A stretch of DNA of 42,980 bases from Euryarchaeota archaeon RBG_16_67_27 (GCA_001800745.1 MGVZ01000047.1:1-42980), one strand, 5' to 3'. Shown: positions 32,197 through 42,517, counted from the stretch's first letter. Made by a program: numbers and translations. Notes: generated from the sequence alone by a model not told the origin.

Positions 32197-34512
32197 GTGG
32201 CAGCGAGCGCGAGGACGGAGACGAAGGCGAAGGGCGTCGGGGCGATCACGCGCGTCGCGGGCCCCGTGGTGACGGCGACCGGCCTGATGCCGCGGATGTA
32301 CGACGTCATGCTCGTGGGCGCGGAGCAGCTCATGGGCGAGGTCATCCGGATCACCAGGGAGAAGTGCACGATCCAGGTGTACGAGGACACGTCCGGCGTG
32401 CGCCCGGGCGAGCCCGTCGTGGACACGGGACATCCGCTCACCGTCGAGCTGGGACCCGGCCTCCTCGGGAACATCTACGACGGGATCCAGCGGCCGCTTC
32501 CCGTCCTCCAGAAGGTCATGGGAGACTTCATCAAGCGCGGGGTGCAGGCACCGGGCCTGAGCAGGGAGAAGCTGTGGGACTTCGTGCCAAAGGTGAAGGA
32601 GGGCGCCACGGTCCAGGGCGGGTCCGTGCTCGGGACCGTCCAGGAGGCGAAGAACGTCGAGCATCGCGTCCTCGTGCCACCGAAGGTGAGCGGGAAGGTC
32701 GTCCGCGTCCGGAGCGGCAAGATGAAGGTCGACGAGGTTGCCGTCGAGCTCGACAACGGCCGCGCGCTCATGCTCAAGCAGGACTGGCCCGTGCGGAGGC
32801 CGCGGCCCGTCCTCGAGCGGCTCATGCCGACGGTCCCCCTGATCACGGGGCAGCGGGTCATGGACTTCCTGTTCCCGATCGCGAAGGGCGGGACCGCGGC
32901 GATACCAGGCGGGTTCGGAACGGGGAAATGCGTGGTCGGAGACACCCCGGTCTACCTGACAGATGGGGAGCGGCGACCGATTCGGGAGCTCTACGAGGCC
33001 GCCCGCGGCAGCTTCCCGGATGAGGGACGCGAACAATTCATCTTCCTCCGAGAACCGCTGAACGTCTGGACGTTCGACGGAGAAGGAATCCGTCCGGGGC
33101 GTGCGACCGCGATGTATCGAGGTCGGACGGCCCGGCTCACCGAATTGGTTCTCGGAAGCGGGAGACATGTCCGGCTCACTCCCGTCCACAGGTTGCTCCG
33201 GTCCGAGAATGGATTGCTTATGGACACCGCCGCGGAACAGCTGCAACCTGGAGATCTCATCGCAGTCCCGACATGCGTCCCCGCCCACACCGCCGCGCAA
33301 TCGCAATCGGTCGCTTCCGACGCCGTCCAGCAGGTGGAGCTGCCGGTGACAGCCGGGGTTGCCCTCGATCCCGTGAAGGAGGTCCGCACCTGGAGTGAAT
33401 CGACCGACGTCTACGACCTCACCGTCGAGGACACGCACAACTTCGTCGGCGGCGAGCTGCCAATGATTCTGCACAACACAGTTTCCGAGCAACAGCTCTC
33501 AAAGTGGTGTGACGCGCAGGTCGTCATCTACATTGGCTGCGGCGAGCGCGGCAACGAGATGACGGAGGTCCTGACGACGTTCCCGAAGCTCGAGGACCCG
33601 TACACCGGCGCGCCCCTCATGGAGCGGATGGCCCTGATCGCGAACACGAGCAACATGCCGGTCGCAGCACGGGAGGCGTCCGTCTACACGGGCATGACGC
33701 TCGCGGAGTACTACCGGGACATGGGCTACAACGTCGCCCTCATGGCCGACTCGACCTCCCGATGGGCCGAGGCGATGCGCGAGCTCTCGAGCCGCCTCGA
33801 GGAGATGCCCGGGGAGGAGGGCTTCCCCGCCCACCTCAGCGCCCGGCTCAGCGAGTTCTACGAGCGTGCAGGGCGCGCGAAGACCCTCAACGGTCTCGAG
33901 GGCTCCGTGTCCGTCGTCGGCGCGGTGTCGCCGAGCGGCGGCGATTTCTCCGAGCCCGTGACCCAGGGGACCCTGCGCATCGTCAAGGTGTTCTGGGCGC
34001 TGGACACCGCGCTCCGCGCGCGGCGTCACTTCCCCGCGATCAACTGGCTCACGTCGTACAGCCTGTACGTGCAGACCCTCGACGACTACTTCCGGACGAA
34101 AGTGAACGAGGAGTGGCCGAAGCTCCGGAAGTGGACGCAGCGGACGCTGCAGGAGGAAGCGGAGCTCGAGGAGATCGTCCGCCTCGTCGGCGCGGACGCG
34201 CTCCCGCCCGAGCAGCAGCTCACCCTCGAGGTGGCGCGGATGATCCGGGAGATCTTCCTCCAGCAGAACGCGTACCACCCCGTGGACACGTTCTGCCCGC
34301 CCGAACGGCAGTTCCGGCTCATCTCCGCGATCCACCGGTATGCGGACCTCGGCGCGAAGGCCGTCGCCCTCGATGTGCCGCTCAAGGATGTCGCGAGCCT
34401 GAAGTCCCGCGAGCTCCTCACCCGCGTGAAGTACGAGGAGAAGTTCGACGCAGAGCTCGAGAAGACCCTGGGCCAGATGGAGGACGAGTTCAAGCGACTG
34501 GAGGTGCGATGA
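32197..34512 (+). CDS. atpA: A-type ATP synthase catalytic subunit A, interrupted by an in-frame intein
   Basis: [32 protein letters not shown]|intein|[68 protein letters not shown]. Confidence 0.97.
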   Translation: MAASARTETKAKGVGAITRVAGPVVTATGLMPRMYDVMLVGAEQLMGEVIRITREKCTIQVYEDTSGVRPGEPVVDTGHPLTVELGPGLLGNIYDGIQRPLPVLQKVMGDFIKRGVQAPGLSREKLWDFVPKVKEGATVQGGSVLGTVQEAKNVEHRVLVPPKVSGKVVRVRSGKMKVDEVAVELDNGRALMLKQDWPVRRPRPVLERLMPTVPLITGQRVMDFLFPIAKGGTAAIPGGFGTGKCVVGDTPVYLTDGERRPIRELYEAARGSFPDEGREQFIFLREPLNVWTFDGEGIRPGRATAMYRGRTARLTELVLGSGRHVRLTPVHRLLRSENGLLMDTAAEQLQPGDLIAVPTCVPAHTAAQSQSVASDAVQQVELPVTAGVALDPVKEVRTWSESTDVYDLTVEDTHNFVGGELPMILHNTVSEQQLSKWCDAQVVIYIGCGERGNEMTEVLTTFPKLEDPYTGAPLMERMALIANTSNMPVAAREASVYTGMTLAEYYRDMGYNVALMADSTSRWAEAMRELSSRLEEMPGEEGFPAHLSARLSEFYERAGRAKTLNGLEGSVSVVGAVSPSGGDFSEPVTQGTLRIVKVFWALDTALRARRHFPAINWLTSYSLYVQTLDDYFRTKVNEEWPKLRKWTQRTLQEEAELEEIVRLVGADALPPEQQLTLEVARMIREIFLQQNAYHPVDTFCPPERQFRLISAIHRYADLGAKAVALDVPLKDVASLKSRELLTRVKYEEKFDAELEKTLGQMEDEFKRLEVR
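32929..33477 (+). other. mini-intein (183 aa) in AtpA Walker A P-loop
   Basis: Starts [22 protein letters not shown] (block A), LTPVHRLL (block B TxxH), [23 protein letters not shown] (blocks F/G) then Thr+1. No LAGLIDADG motif seen. Confidence 0.95.
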
Positions 34513-36989
34513 TGGCGAAGGAATACCGCACGATCACGGAGGTCGCTGGGCCGCTGATCTTCGTCGAGAGGACGGAGCCCGTCGGGTACAACGAGCTCGT
34601 CGAGATCATGCTCCCGGACGGAGCACGGAGGCGGGGCCAGGTCCTCGACTCCTCGACGGACGTCGTCGTCGTCCAGGTCTTCGAGGGGACCGCGGGGATC
34701 GACCGTCAGGCGAGCGTGAAGTTCCTCGGGGAGACGATCAAGCTCTCCGTGTCGCGGGACATGCTCGGTCGCGTCCTCACGGGCTCGGGCGAGCCCGCGG
34801 ACGGCGGCCCGCCGATCGTCCCGGAGATGCGTCGCGAGATCACGGGCGCAGCGATCAACCCGTACTCCCGCGAGCACCCCGCGGAGTTCATCCAGACCGG
34901 GATCTCGACAATCGACGGGCTCAACACGCTCGTCCGCGGGCAGAAGCTCCCGCTCTTCTCCGGTGCGGGGCTGCCCCACAACGATGTCGCGCTCCAGATC
35001 GCGCGGCAGGCGAAGGTCCTCGGTTCGAAGGAGCCGTTCGGCGTCGTCTTCGCGGCGATGGGGATCACCCACGAGGAGGCCCGCGTGTTCATGAACGACT
35101 TCGAGCGCACGGGCGCCCTCAAGCGCGCGGTCCTGTTCCAGAACCTGGCAGACGACCCCGCGGTCGAGCGACTCATCACGCCTCGGATGGCGTTGACCGC
35201 CGCGGAGTTCCTCGCGTACGAGGTCGGCATGCACGTCCTCGTCATCCTGACGGACATGACGAACTACGCGGAGGCACTGCGGCAGATTGGCGCGGCGCGG
35301 GAGGAGGTGCCGGGTCGGCGCGGCTATCCGGGGTACATGTACAGCGTGGATGCAAGTCGAAACGTTGTTGTTCGAGATCCCAGAGGTTGGCTTCGTGTCG
35401 TTCCCATCGGCGAGTTGTTCCGAGAAATCTCTGCCACGGCTCCCGTGCGCAATTGGGGCGGCTTCGAGGAGCGGATTGATGTCGCAGGATGGAGTGCACT
35501 CAGTGTCACGAGAGGGGGCAAGAGCGTCTTCCGCCCCATCAGACAGATCGTCCGGCATCGCTACGGTGGCAAGCTAGTCAGGCTTCGGACCCGCCACGGT
35601 GAAACGATCGTGACACCGAACCACTCGGTCTTCACGATTCGCCGAGGAAGGATCGAACCGATCCAGGCAGCAGACATGGTTCCTGGGGCGTTCCTCGCGC
35701 ATGTCAACCGGGTGCCCGAGGTCGAGACAGCGCACCTAGATCCGAGGCTGTCAGCGCTCCTCGGCTACTACGTTTCCGAAGGACACGCAACCCGTTACTC
35801 AGGGGGAAAAAGACTCTGGTGGAACCACTACATCCGAATTGACAATAACGACCCGGCAATCATCGGCAGAATCGAGCAGGCATATCGGACCGTGTTCGGG
35901 GCGAAGCCTTCGATGTTCGTGTCCGACAAGAGGTCGGGCACGATCCGCACTTCTATCGGTGGGAGGCGGTATTACGACATGTTTGTCAAAGAAATGGGAT
36001 GTGGAACGCGCTCGGCGACCAAACGAATCCCGAGCCAAGTCCTGTCCGCGCAGCCTGCAGCGAAGCAGGCGTTTCTCAAGGCATACTACGAGGGAGATGG
36101 AAAGGCGACAGACCCGCGATACAGGATTACACAGTATGACATGGTTACAGTCAGCCCGGGTCTGCGCGATGACCTGACGATCCTTGCCAAGCAGATGATG
36201 CCGGAGCGTGTGCCGTCCATCTACAAATGGAAGGGAAGGAACGCATGGAAGGTGTACCTCTCGACCTACATCCGAGCTCCCTCGGTCGCGTTGAGCGACT
36301 CTTTTGCGGCGGAGGTGGCGAAAGTGGAGATGGTTGATTCGACGGAGGAGTTCGTCTACGACCTCTGTGTTGAGGGGACAAACAACTTTGTGGACGCCTG
36401 TGGTGGCGTAATCCTTCACAATACTGATCTCGCGACGCTCTACGAGCGCGCGGGCCGCATCCACGGCAGGCCCGGGTCCATCACTCAGATCCCGATCATG
36501 TCGATCCCGGACGATGACTGGACGCATCCGATCGCGGACCTGACCGGCTACATCACGGAGGGGCAGATCGCGGTGAACCGGGACCTCCACCGGAAGGGGA
36601 TCTACCCGCCCGTCGACCCGCTCCCGTCCCTGTCGAGACTCATGGACGCGGGGATCGGGAAGGGGCGCACGCGGGAGGACCACAAGCAGGTCTCCGACCA
36701 GCTCTACGCCGCGTACGCGGAGGGCAAGGACGCCCGCGGGCTCGTCTCGATCGTCGGGAAGGAGGCGCTGTCCGAGAGGGACCGGAAGATGCTCGACTTC
36801 GCGGACCGCTTCGAGCAGGAGTTCATCCGGCAGGGGCCCGAGGAGGACCGGACGATCGAGGAGACCCTCGAGATTGGCTGGAAGCTCCTCGCGACCGTCG
36901 ACGTCGCCTGGCTCACGAAGATCGACCGGAAGACCCTCGACGCGTACCACCCCGCGAACCGGGGGAAGGCGGTACAGGTGAGCGCATAG
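34509..36989 (+). CDS. atpB: A-type ATP synthase regulatory subunit B, interrupted by an in-frame intein
   Basis: [46 protein letters not shown]|intein|[25 protein letters not shown]. The track ORF 33762..36989 is over-extended at its 5' end. Confidence 0.97.
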   Translation: MMAKEYRTITEVAGPLIFVERTEPVGYNELVEIMLPDGARRRGQVLDSSTDVVVVQVFEGTAGIDRQASVKFLGETIKLSVSRDMLGRVLTGSGEPADGGPPIVPEMRREITGAAINPYSREHPAEFIQTGISTIDGLNTLVRGQKLPLFSGAGLPHNDVALQIARQAKVLGSKEPFGVVFAAMGITHEEARVFMNDFERTGALKRAVLFQNLADDPAVERLITPRMALTAAEFLAYEVGMHVLVILTDMTNYAEALRQIGAAREEVPGRRGYPGYMYSVDASRNVVVRDPRGWLRVVPIGELFREISATAPVRNWGGFEERIDVAGWSALSVTRGGKSVFRPIRQIVRHRYGGKLVRLRTRHGETIVTPNHSVFTIRRGRIEPIQAADMVPGAFLAHVNRVPEVETAHLDPRLSALLGYYVSEGHATRYSGGKRLWWNHYIRIDNNDPAIIGRIEQAYRTVFGAKPSMFVSDKRSGTIRTSIGGRRYYDMFVKEMGCGTRSATKRIPSQVLSAQPAAKQAFLKAYYEGDGKATDPRYRITQYDMVTVSPGLRDDLTILAKQMMPERVPSIYKWKGRNAWKVYLSTYIRAPSVALSDSFAAEVAKVEMVDSTEEFVYDLCVEGTNNFVDACGGVILHNTDLATLYERAGRIHGRPGSITQIPIMSIPDDDWTHPIADLTGYITEGQIAVNRDLHRKGIYPPVDPLPSLSRLMDAGIGKGRTREDHKQVSDQLYAAYAEGKDARGLVSIVGKEALSERDRKMLDFADRFEQEFIRQGPEEDRTIEETLEIGWKLLATVDVAWLTKIDRKTLDAYHPANRGKAVQVSA
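35343..36422 (+). other. full-length intein (360 aa) with LAGLIDADG endonuclease motifs in AtpB
   Basis: Ser1 start ([26 protein letters not shown]), VTPNHSVF (block B), [11 protein letters not shown] and [12 protein letters not shown] (dodecapeptide motifs), [23 protein letters not shown] then Thr+1. Confidence 0.95.
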
Positions 36990-36990
36990 G

Positions 36991-37611
36991 ATGGTCCTCG
37001 CCCAGTACAAGCCGACACGGTCGCATCTCCTCCAGCTCCGGCGCACGCGGCGCATGGCGGAACGCGGCCATCGGCTGCTGAAGCTGAAGCGGGACGCCCT
37101 GATCGTCGAGTTCTTCCGCGTCCTCGAGCGCGCGAAGACCCTCCGCTCGAACCTCGCGGACAAGTACCGGGTCGCGGAGCAACGGATCGCGATCGCCCGC
37201 GCGATCGAGGGGTCGATCGGGGTGAAGTCCGCCGCGTTCGCCTCTCGGGAGACGCCGACCCTCGAGCTCCGCACGAAGAACGTCATGGGCATCATCGTCC
37301 CGAAAATCGACGCGAAGAGCGTGACGAAGAAACTCGAGCAGCGCGGGTACGGCGTCGTGACGACGTCCGCAAGGATTGACGAGGCCGCGGAGGCGTACGA
37401 GGCGCTCGTCGAAGACGTCATCGTCGCCGCGGAGATCGAGACGACGATGCGCCGGCTCATCGAGGAGATCGAGAAGGTCAAGCGACGGGTGAACGCGCTC
37501 GAGTACCGCGTGATCCCGGAGCTCAAAGCGACGGAGACGTTCATCCGCCAGCGCCTCGAGGAGCTCGAGCGGGATAACTTCATGCGCCTGAAGCGGTTCA
37601 AGGCGATGTGA
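36991..37611 (+). CDS. atpD: A-type ATP synthase subunit D (central stalk)
   Basis: 206 aa; PTRSHLLQLRRTRRMAERGHRLLKLKRDALI, RRVNALEYRVIPELKATETFIRQRLEELERDNFMRLKRFK. Confidence 0.95.
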   Translation: MVLAQYKPTRSHLLQLRRTRRMAERGHRLLKLKRDALIVEFFRVLERAKTLRSNLADKYRVAEQRIAIARAIEGSIGVKSAAFASRETPTLELRTKNVMGIIVPKIDAKSVTKKLEQRGYGVVTTSARIDEAAEAYEALVEDVIVAAEIETTMRRLIEEIEKVKRRVNALEYRVIPELKATETFIRQRLEELERDNFMRLKRFKAM

Positions 37612-37742
37612 TCGACCGCCTCGCACGGGCGTGGGAGGACCCCGCGTCACGCACGCGCCTGCTGAGGTGGCTTTGGATCGTGTCGACCGGTTTCACCCTC
37701 CTCGGGTTCGGGATCATCCTGTACCTGGTCGTCCTCGCCTGA
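37608..37742 (+). CDS. 44-aa single-TM membrane protein, GTGA-coupled to atpD
   Basis: GTG at 37608 overlaps atpD stop; VIDRLARAWEDPASRTRLLRWLWIVSTGFTLLGFGIILYLVVLA*. Too short for the supplied track. Confidence 0.6.
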   Translation: MIDRLARAWEDPASRTRLLRWLWIVSTGFTLLGFGIILYLVVLA

Positions 37743-37746
37743 GGGA

Positions 37747-40356
37747 TCAGGAGGCGCGGTTCCGCATCCGGCGGTACTTCGTGTGGGCGACGAAGCGGTC
37801 GGTGAGCTCCTTCAGCCCGGCGAGGTCCTCGGGGGATCCGGTCCAGGTCGCCAGGGCGGCGCCGTGCGCCGACTCCAGGTCCGTGAGGAACGCCCGAAGG
37901 CCCTTCGCGGACCATCGGGGCACGCGGCCCCGGTACATCGCGGCGACGAAGACGTCCTTTCCCCGTTCCACGAGCACGGTCTTCCCTGCGAAGTCGAAGC
38001 GACGGAGGTGCCCGTCCTCCTCCTTCGAGATGTCGCGGACGAACGCGGAGATCGCGGTGAGCATCGCGGCGAGGATGTCCTCATCCCGGTCCGCGCGCAT
38101 CCGGCGGGTGTTGTGGAGGATGAGCCGGCCGTCCCGCGCGACCAGGAAGACGTCCTCGACGGAGAAAAGGCGGCGGCCCGCGTACCTGTAGGCGAGGTAT
38201 CCGGTGCCGACGAGCACGGCCATCGCGATCACGAGCGGGTTCACGATCAATCGGGCGACATCGAACGGGACCGCGGTCACGGTCACCCGCAGCCGTTCGG
38301 ACAGGAACGGCGTCGACGCGGTCACGTTCCACACCCCGGGTTCTCCCGCGACGAAATACCCCGTCACGTTCACGTGCCCGCCGGGATTGTCCGTCGCCCA
38401 GTAGACGACCCACGCGGGCGACGTGTGGTTCCCCGCGTCGAGGACGGTCGCGTGGAACTGGATCGCGCCTCCGACGGGAGCGCGGAGGTCCCCGTCCGCC
38501 CAAACGCGGAGCCGGATCGGGGTCCCGAGGTAGTCGTACACGACACGGACCTCATCGATCGCAGGGGCTTCGAGCGGGTCCGACGTCGACAGCGTCGCAC
38601 GGAGGCGCACGGTCCTCCCCTGGACCGCGGAGAGGTTCCCGCCCGGCGTCGCCATGCGCCAGCCGGTCGCATCCTCGATCTCGTACGCGACCCCGGTGCC
38701 CTCGGGCGTCGACGCGACGGCCTCGAACCGGCGCCAGAAGAGGAAATCGGCGTCCGCGGAGACCGTCGACGTCAGGATGGCGCCGCGGTCCGGATGGCGT
38801 TCGGCTTCGATGCGGAAGGTCGTGAGGAGCGGGGTCACGCTCGCGTTCGTCGTGTTCAGGTCCGCCCGGACGCGCACGAAGCGGGCGGAGTCGGCGACCA
38901 CCAGCGGACCGGGGGTCGTGCCCACCGCGAGGACCCACCCGTCATCGGGGACGGGAGTCGATCCCATCCGGACCTCCAGGCGGGCGGACGTGCCCGGGGG
39001 CAGGCTCGCCTCCCATGCGACGGAGGCGAGCGAGACGAGGGAGCCGAGGTCGATCGTCGAGGACACGAAGGAGCCGTTCCGCCGGTCCGGGATCTCGAGC
39101 GACACGTTGTCGAGGAGGGCCGTGACGTTCACCGCGGAAGGCGTCGCCACGGCCACGTGAAGATCGAAGAAGACGGAATAGGTCCCCGGGGCGGCAACGA
39201 ACGCGCCGACCTCTCGCTCGAAGCGCGTCCCCGACGAAGGGGCGGATGGAAGGGCCCACGCCATCCACGCGCCGCCGTCGCTCAGGGTCGCGCTCAGCTC
39301 GACCGCGTCCGCACCGGACGCGTTCAGCACGCGATAATCGAAGCCGAGGGTCGCGCCGCCGGGGGCCGCCGTCGTCCACTTTGTCTTTCCGAACACCTGC
39401 GAGAGACGCGCGGTCTCGTCGACCCGCTTCGCGTTCGCGAGCCGCAGGTCGTCGACGTAGAAGGTGAGGACGTCCTCCGGGGTGTTCCGACCCGTGAAGA
39501 GGAGGGTCACCTGGGTGAGCGCGGTCCGGGCGGGGCCAAGCTCGTCGAGATCGACGAGGACTCGCTGCCACTCCGGGCGGAGAGGGATCGGCGTGGTCGC
39601 CACGAACGCGGGGCCCGCGAACGCGGTGACATTGAACGACACCTCGAGGTCAGGAGCCGCGGGGGAGCGGATCCACACGAGCAGGGTGTCGAAGCCGGAC
39701 CAGTCCACGGGGCTCGCCGTCGGCTTCCGCTCCGGGCCGATCGAGAACGCCGGCGAGGATCCGAGCCGGATCTCCGCCTGCATCATCCCCGTGCCCTCGA
39801 TCGGCTGCCAGGAGTAGTTGCTCACGACGACGGACAGGTCGACTTCGGAGACCCCGCGCCACGTCGAGACCGCGTCATCGAGGGCATCGAAGGGACTCGT
39901 AGGGACCTCGGGCGAATCGTGCGCGAGCCGCGCCACGCGATCCGTCGGGTTCCACGAGGCCGTCACCGCGCCCGCGGTCCCGTTCTCGTACGTCCATGGC
40001 GCCGGGACGTCGAATCCGCCCGACTCGACGTACGCGCGTTCGTCCGCCGCGAGCACGAGCCCCTCCTCGACGGCCTCGACGGTCGCGTCGGCGGAGCCGT
40101 TCGTGAGGAAATCCGGCCCGCGCGCCCACGCGAACCCCGCGGCCGCCCAGGGCAGCGTCGCCATGCCGTCGTTAAGGGTCGCGTTCTCGAGAAACAGGTC
40201 GTCCGGCGCGTCGAAGGACCAGACGAGCGTCCGGGTCGCGGAGGGTCCCGGGACGACGACGGGAGCCGCCGAGGTGGAGCCTCCCAGGATCCCGCCCGCG
40301 CCGAGAACGAGGAGGACCACGAGGGCGAGGCTCTGCATCCGGGTCCTCGGGTTCAT
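37747..40356 (-). CDS. large secreted/surface protein with one C-terminal TM helix and cytosolic roadblock/longin-like domain
   Basis: 869 aa from ATG 40356 (MNPRTRMQSLALVVLLVLGAGGILGG signal); repeated beta-sandwich-like ectodomain rich in N-x-S/T; TM LIVNPLVIAMAVLVGTGYLAYRYAG; tail VEDVFLVARDGRLILHNTRRMRADRDEDILAAMLTAISAFVRDIS...KTVLVERGKDVFVAAMYRG. Confidence 0.8.
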   Translation of the reverse strand: MNPRTRMQSLALVVLLVLGAGGILGGSTSAAPVVVPGPSATRTLVWSFDAPDDLFLENATLNDGMATLPWAAAGFAWARGPDFLTNGSADATVEAVEEGLVLAADERAYVESGGFDVPAPWTYENGTAGAVTASWNPTDRVARLAHDSPEVPTSPFDALDDAVSTWRGVSEVDLSVVVSNYSWQPIEGTGMMQAEIRLGSSPAFSIGPERKPTASPVDWSGFDTLLVWIRSPAAPDLEVSFNVTAFAGPAFVATTPIPLRPEWQRVLVDLDELGPARTALTQVTLLFTGRNTPEDVLTFYVDDLRLANAKRVDETARLSQVFGKTKWTTAAPGGATLGFDYRVLNASGADAVELSATLSDGGAWMAWALPSAPSSGTRFEREVGAFVAAPGTYSVFFDLHVAVATPSAVNVTALLDNVSLEIPDRRNGSFVSSTIDLGSLVSLASVAWEASLPPGTSARLEVRMGSTPVPDDGWVLAVGTTPGPLVVADSARFVRVRADLNTTNASVTPLLTTFRIEAERHPDRGAILTSTVSADADFLFWRRFEAVASTPEGTGVAYEIEDATGWRMATPGGNLSAVQGRTVRLRATLSTSDPLEAPAIDEVRVVYDYLGTPIRLRVWADGDLRAPVGGAIQFHATVLDAGNHTSPAWVVYWATDNPGGHVNVTGYFVAGEPGVWNVTASTPFLSERLRVTVTAVPFDVARLIVNPLVIAMAVLVGTGYLAYRYAGRRLFSVEDVFLVARDGRLILHNTRRMRADRDEDILAAMLTAISAFVRDISKEEDGHLRRFDFAGKTVLVERGKDVFVAAMYRGRVPRWSAKGLRAFLTDLESAHGAALATWTGSPEDLAGLKELTDRFVAHTKYRRMRNRAS

Positions 40357-40541
40357 GCTCCTGCCTCCCGCGTCCGCGGGCGCGCCGTTCGGATCTCCCC
40401 CTGGCTCCCGGCCCGAGACCCCTTCCCCCACCCGCCTGCGTTGCAGGCACCGGGTCAGGGAGCGCGTCCATCGGACGGAGCCTACTTAACGATTTCGCGC
40501 GCGAGCCCGATGCCCGCGGCCTGTGCACGGGGAATCCAGGT

Positions 40542-41093
40542 CTACGCGCGCTGGAGCTGGGCCTTCGCGACGACATCCGCGAGCCGCCGGAAGGCCTCCT
40601 CGACGCTGCCTCCCGTCTTCGCGCTCGTGATCACGTAGCCGCATTCGAACGCCTTCGCGACCTGCTGGACATCGAGCTCCGAGAACTGGGCTTCCGTCGA
40701 GAGATCCGTCTTGTTCACGGCGATGAAGATCGGGACCTTCCCGACGACCTGCTCGACGCCATCGATCCAGTCGTCCAGGTCGTCGAGCGTCCGGCGGCGG
40801 GTGAGGTCGGCAACGGCGAGGATGCCGTTCGCGCCGTAGAAGTACGCGTCCTTAAGCAGCTCCCGGAACCCTTTCTCGCCCATGATATCCCAGATCGTCA
40901 TGTCGACGTCCACGACGAGGTCCTTCTCCGGGTCGAAGACGCGGACCTCCTTCTTCGAGACCTTCGTGCCGATCGTCGTGATGTAGTGGTCGTCGAACAT
41001 GTTCAGGACGTACCTGCGGATCAGGGACGTCTTGCCGACGGCTTTCTCGCCGACGAGACAGATCTTCGACTTCAGGTGCTTCGTCGTCGTCAT
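40542..41093 (-). CDS. Ras-superfamily small GTPase
   Basis: CLVGEKAVGKTSLIRRYV (G1), TIGTK (G2), DMTIWDIMGEKGFR (G3 variant), NKTD (G4), TSAK (G5). Confidence 0.93.
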   Translation of the reverse strand: MTTTKHLKSKICLVGEKAVGKTSLIRRYVLNMFDDHYITTIGTKVSKKEVRVFDPEKDLVVDVDMTIWDIMGEKGFRELLKDAYFYGANGILAVADLTRRRTLDDLDDWIDGVEQVVGKVPIFIAVNKTDLSTEAQFSELDVQQVAKAFECGYVITSAKTGGSVEEAFRRLADVVAKAQLQRA

Positions 41094-41175
41094 CGCACAC
41101 GACCGGATGTGGGGGAGGTTCGTTCCATATGACGGGGTTACTTAGTCGTTTTGGACCATTTTTCTTGACCGGGAA

Positions 41176-41739
41176 TCACGCAGAGGCTCGGATCCCCTCC
41201 TTCGCGAGGATCATCGCGCCGATCCGGCGGAACGCGGCCTCGACGTTGTCCCCGGTCTTCGCGGACGTGTAGAAGTGGGGCGCGTCGAAGGCCCGCGTCG
41301 CCTGACCGATCTCGCGCTCGCCGTAGAGGATCTGGACCTGGTCCTTCAGGTCGATCTTGTTGATCGCGTAGACCACGGGGACCTGGCCGACGACGTTGAA
41401 CACGCTCTGGACCCAGTCGTCGAGCTCCTTGAGCGTGGAGTACCGCGTGAGGTCGGCCACGGCGAGGACGCCCTTCGCGCCGTGGAAGAACGCCTCCTTC
41501 AGGAGGTCCCGGAACCCTTTCTCGCCCATGATGTCCCAGACGGTCATGTCCATCCGGACGGAGGTCGACGGCTCGGGGACGTCGTAGAGCTGCTCGCGCT
41601 TCGACACCTTCGCGCCGAGGGTCGTGATGTAGCGGTCGTCGAACTCGTCGAGCACGTAGCGCCGCACGAGGCTCGTCTTCCCGACGGCGGCCTCCCCAAC
41701 GAGGCAGACCTTCGTCTTCATCCGCACGACGTCGGACAT
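41176..41739 (-). CDS. Ras-superfamily small GTPase (paralogue)
   Basis: CLVGEAAVGKTSLVRRYV, TTLGAK, DMTVWDIMGEKGFR, NKID, TSAK. Start ATG 41739. Confidence 0.92.
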   Translation of the reverse strand: MSDVVRMKTKVCLVGEAAVGKTSLVRRYVLDEFDDRYITTLGAKVSKREQLYDVPEPSTSVRMDMTVWDIMGEKGFRDLLKEAFFHGAKGVLAVADLTRYSTLKELDDWVQSVFNVVGQVPVVYAINKIDLKDQVQILYGEREIGQATRAFDAPHFYTSAKTGDNVEAAFRRIGAMILAKEGIRASA

Positions 41740-41767
41740 CGGGGCCGGCGTCCGATTCGCCCCGGGA

Positions 41768-41779
41768 TTACTTAAAGGT
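41768..41779 (-). promoter_or_regulatory. TATA-like box for GTPase gene
   Basis: Minus-strand ACCTTTAAGTAA about 30-40 nt upstream of ATG 41739. Confidence 0.4.
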
Positions 41780-41834
41780 ACTGCGGTGAATCGCAATCCA
41801 CGCGAACCTTTTTCCGACCGCTACCGATGCGGAC

Positions 41835-42491
41835 GTGATGCGCGCGGAGCGCGGCCTCGTCCTCGCCCTCGACACGACGGACCTCGCACGGACGCGCTTC
41901 GTCGCGGGCGCCGTGCGCGGGGAGGTCGACGCGATCAAGGTCGGCTGGCCCCTCGTCCTCGCCTCAGGGATCGACATTGTCGAAGAGCTCGCGCGGTCGA
42001 GCTACGTGCTGTGCGACTTCAAGGTCGCGGACATCCCGAACACGAACCGGCTGATCGTCGAGCAGGCGGTCGCCCGCGGTGCGTCGGGCGTGATCGCCCA
42101 CGGGTTCCCCGGGGAGGACTCCGTTCGGGCGTGCGTGGAGGCCGCGAGAACCGCGGACGTGTTCGTCGTCGCGGAGATGAGCCACCCCGGGGGCGAGGAG
42201 TTCACGTCGCGGCACGCGGAGGAGATCGCGCGGCTCGCCGTCCGCGCGGGGGCCGCGGGGATCATCGCGCCGGCGACGCGGCCAGAGAGGATCGCGGCCC
42301 TCCGGGGCATTCTAGGCTCCCGCCTCATCCTGTCCCCGGGCGTCGGGGCGCAGGGGGGCACGGCGACGGACGCGATCCACATGGGCGCGGACGCGGTGAT
42401 CGTCGGCCGGTCGATCTACGAGGCGGCAGACCCCGCGAAGGCCGCGGCCGCCCTCGCGTCCGAGGTCGCTCGCGCGCGGCGCGGGAGATAG
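41835..42491 (+). CDS. pyrF: orotidine 5'-phosphate decarboxylase
   Basis: LVLALDTTDLART, VDAIKVGWPLVLASG, LCDFKVADIPNTNR, ILSPGVGAQGG, ADAVIVGRSIYEAADPAKAA. Confidence 0.93.
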   Translation: MMRAERGLVLALDTTDLARTRFVAGAVRGEVDAIKVGWPLVLASGIDIVEELARSSYVLCDFKVADIPNTNRLIVEQAVARGASGVIAHGFPGEDSVRACVEAARTADVFVVAEMSHPGGEEFTSRHAEEIARLAVRAGAAGIIAPATRPERIAALRGILGSRLILSPGVGAQGGTATDAIHMGADAVIVGRSIYEAADPAKAAAALASEVARARRGR

Positions 42492-42517
42492 ACGCGAAGC
42501 TTATCCGGGGAGAGCCC

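Noticed and set aside
32929-33477. AtpA insertion as a disrupted gene or pseudogene
   Set aside because: The insertion is in frame with intein blocks A, B, F and G and precise P-loop restoration on excision.
37783-40638. 951-aa plus-strand ORF
   Set aside because: Antisense shadow of the surface-protein gene, with biased R/G/E/D composition and no domain.
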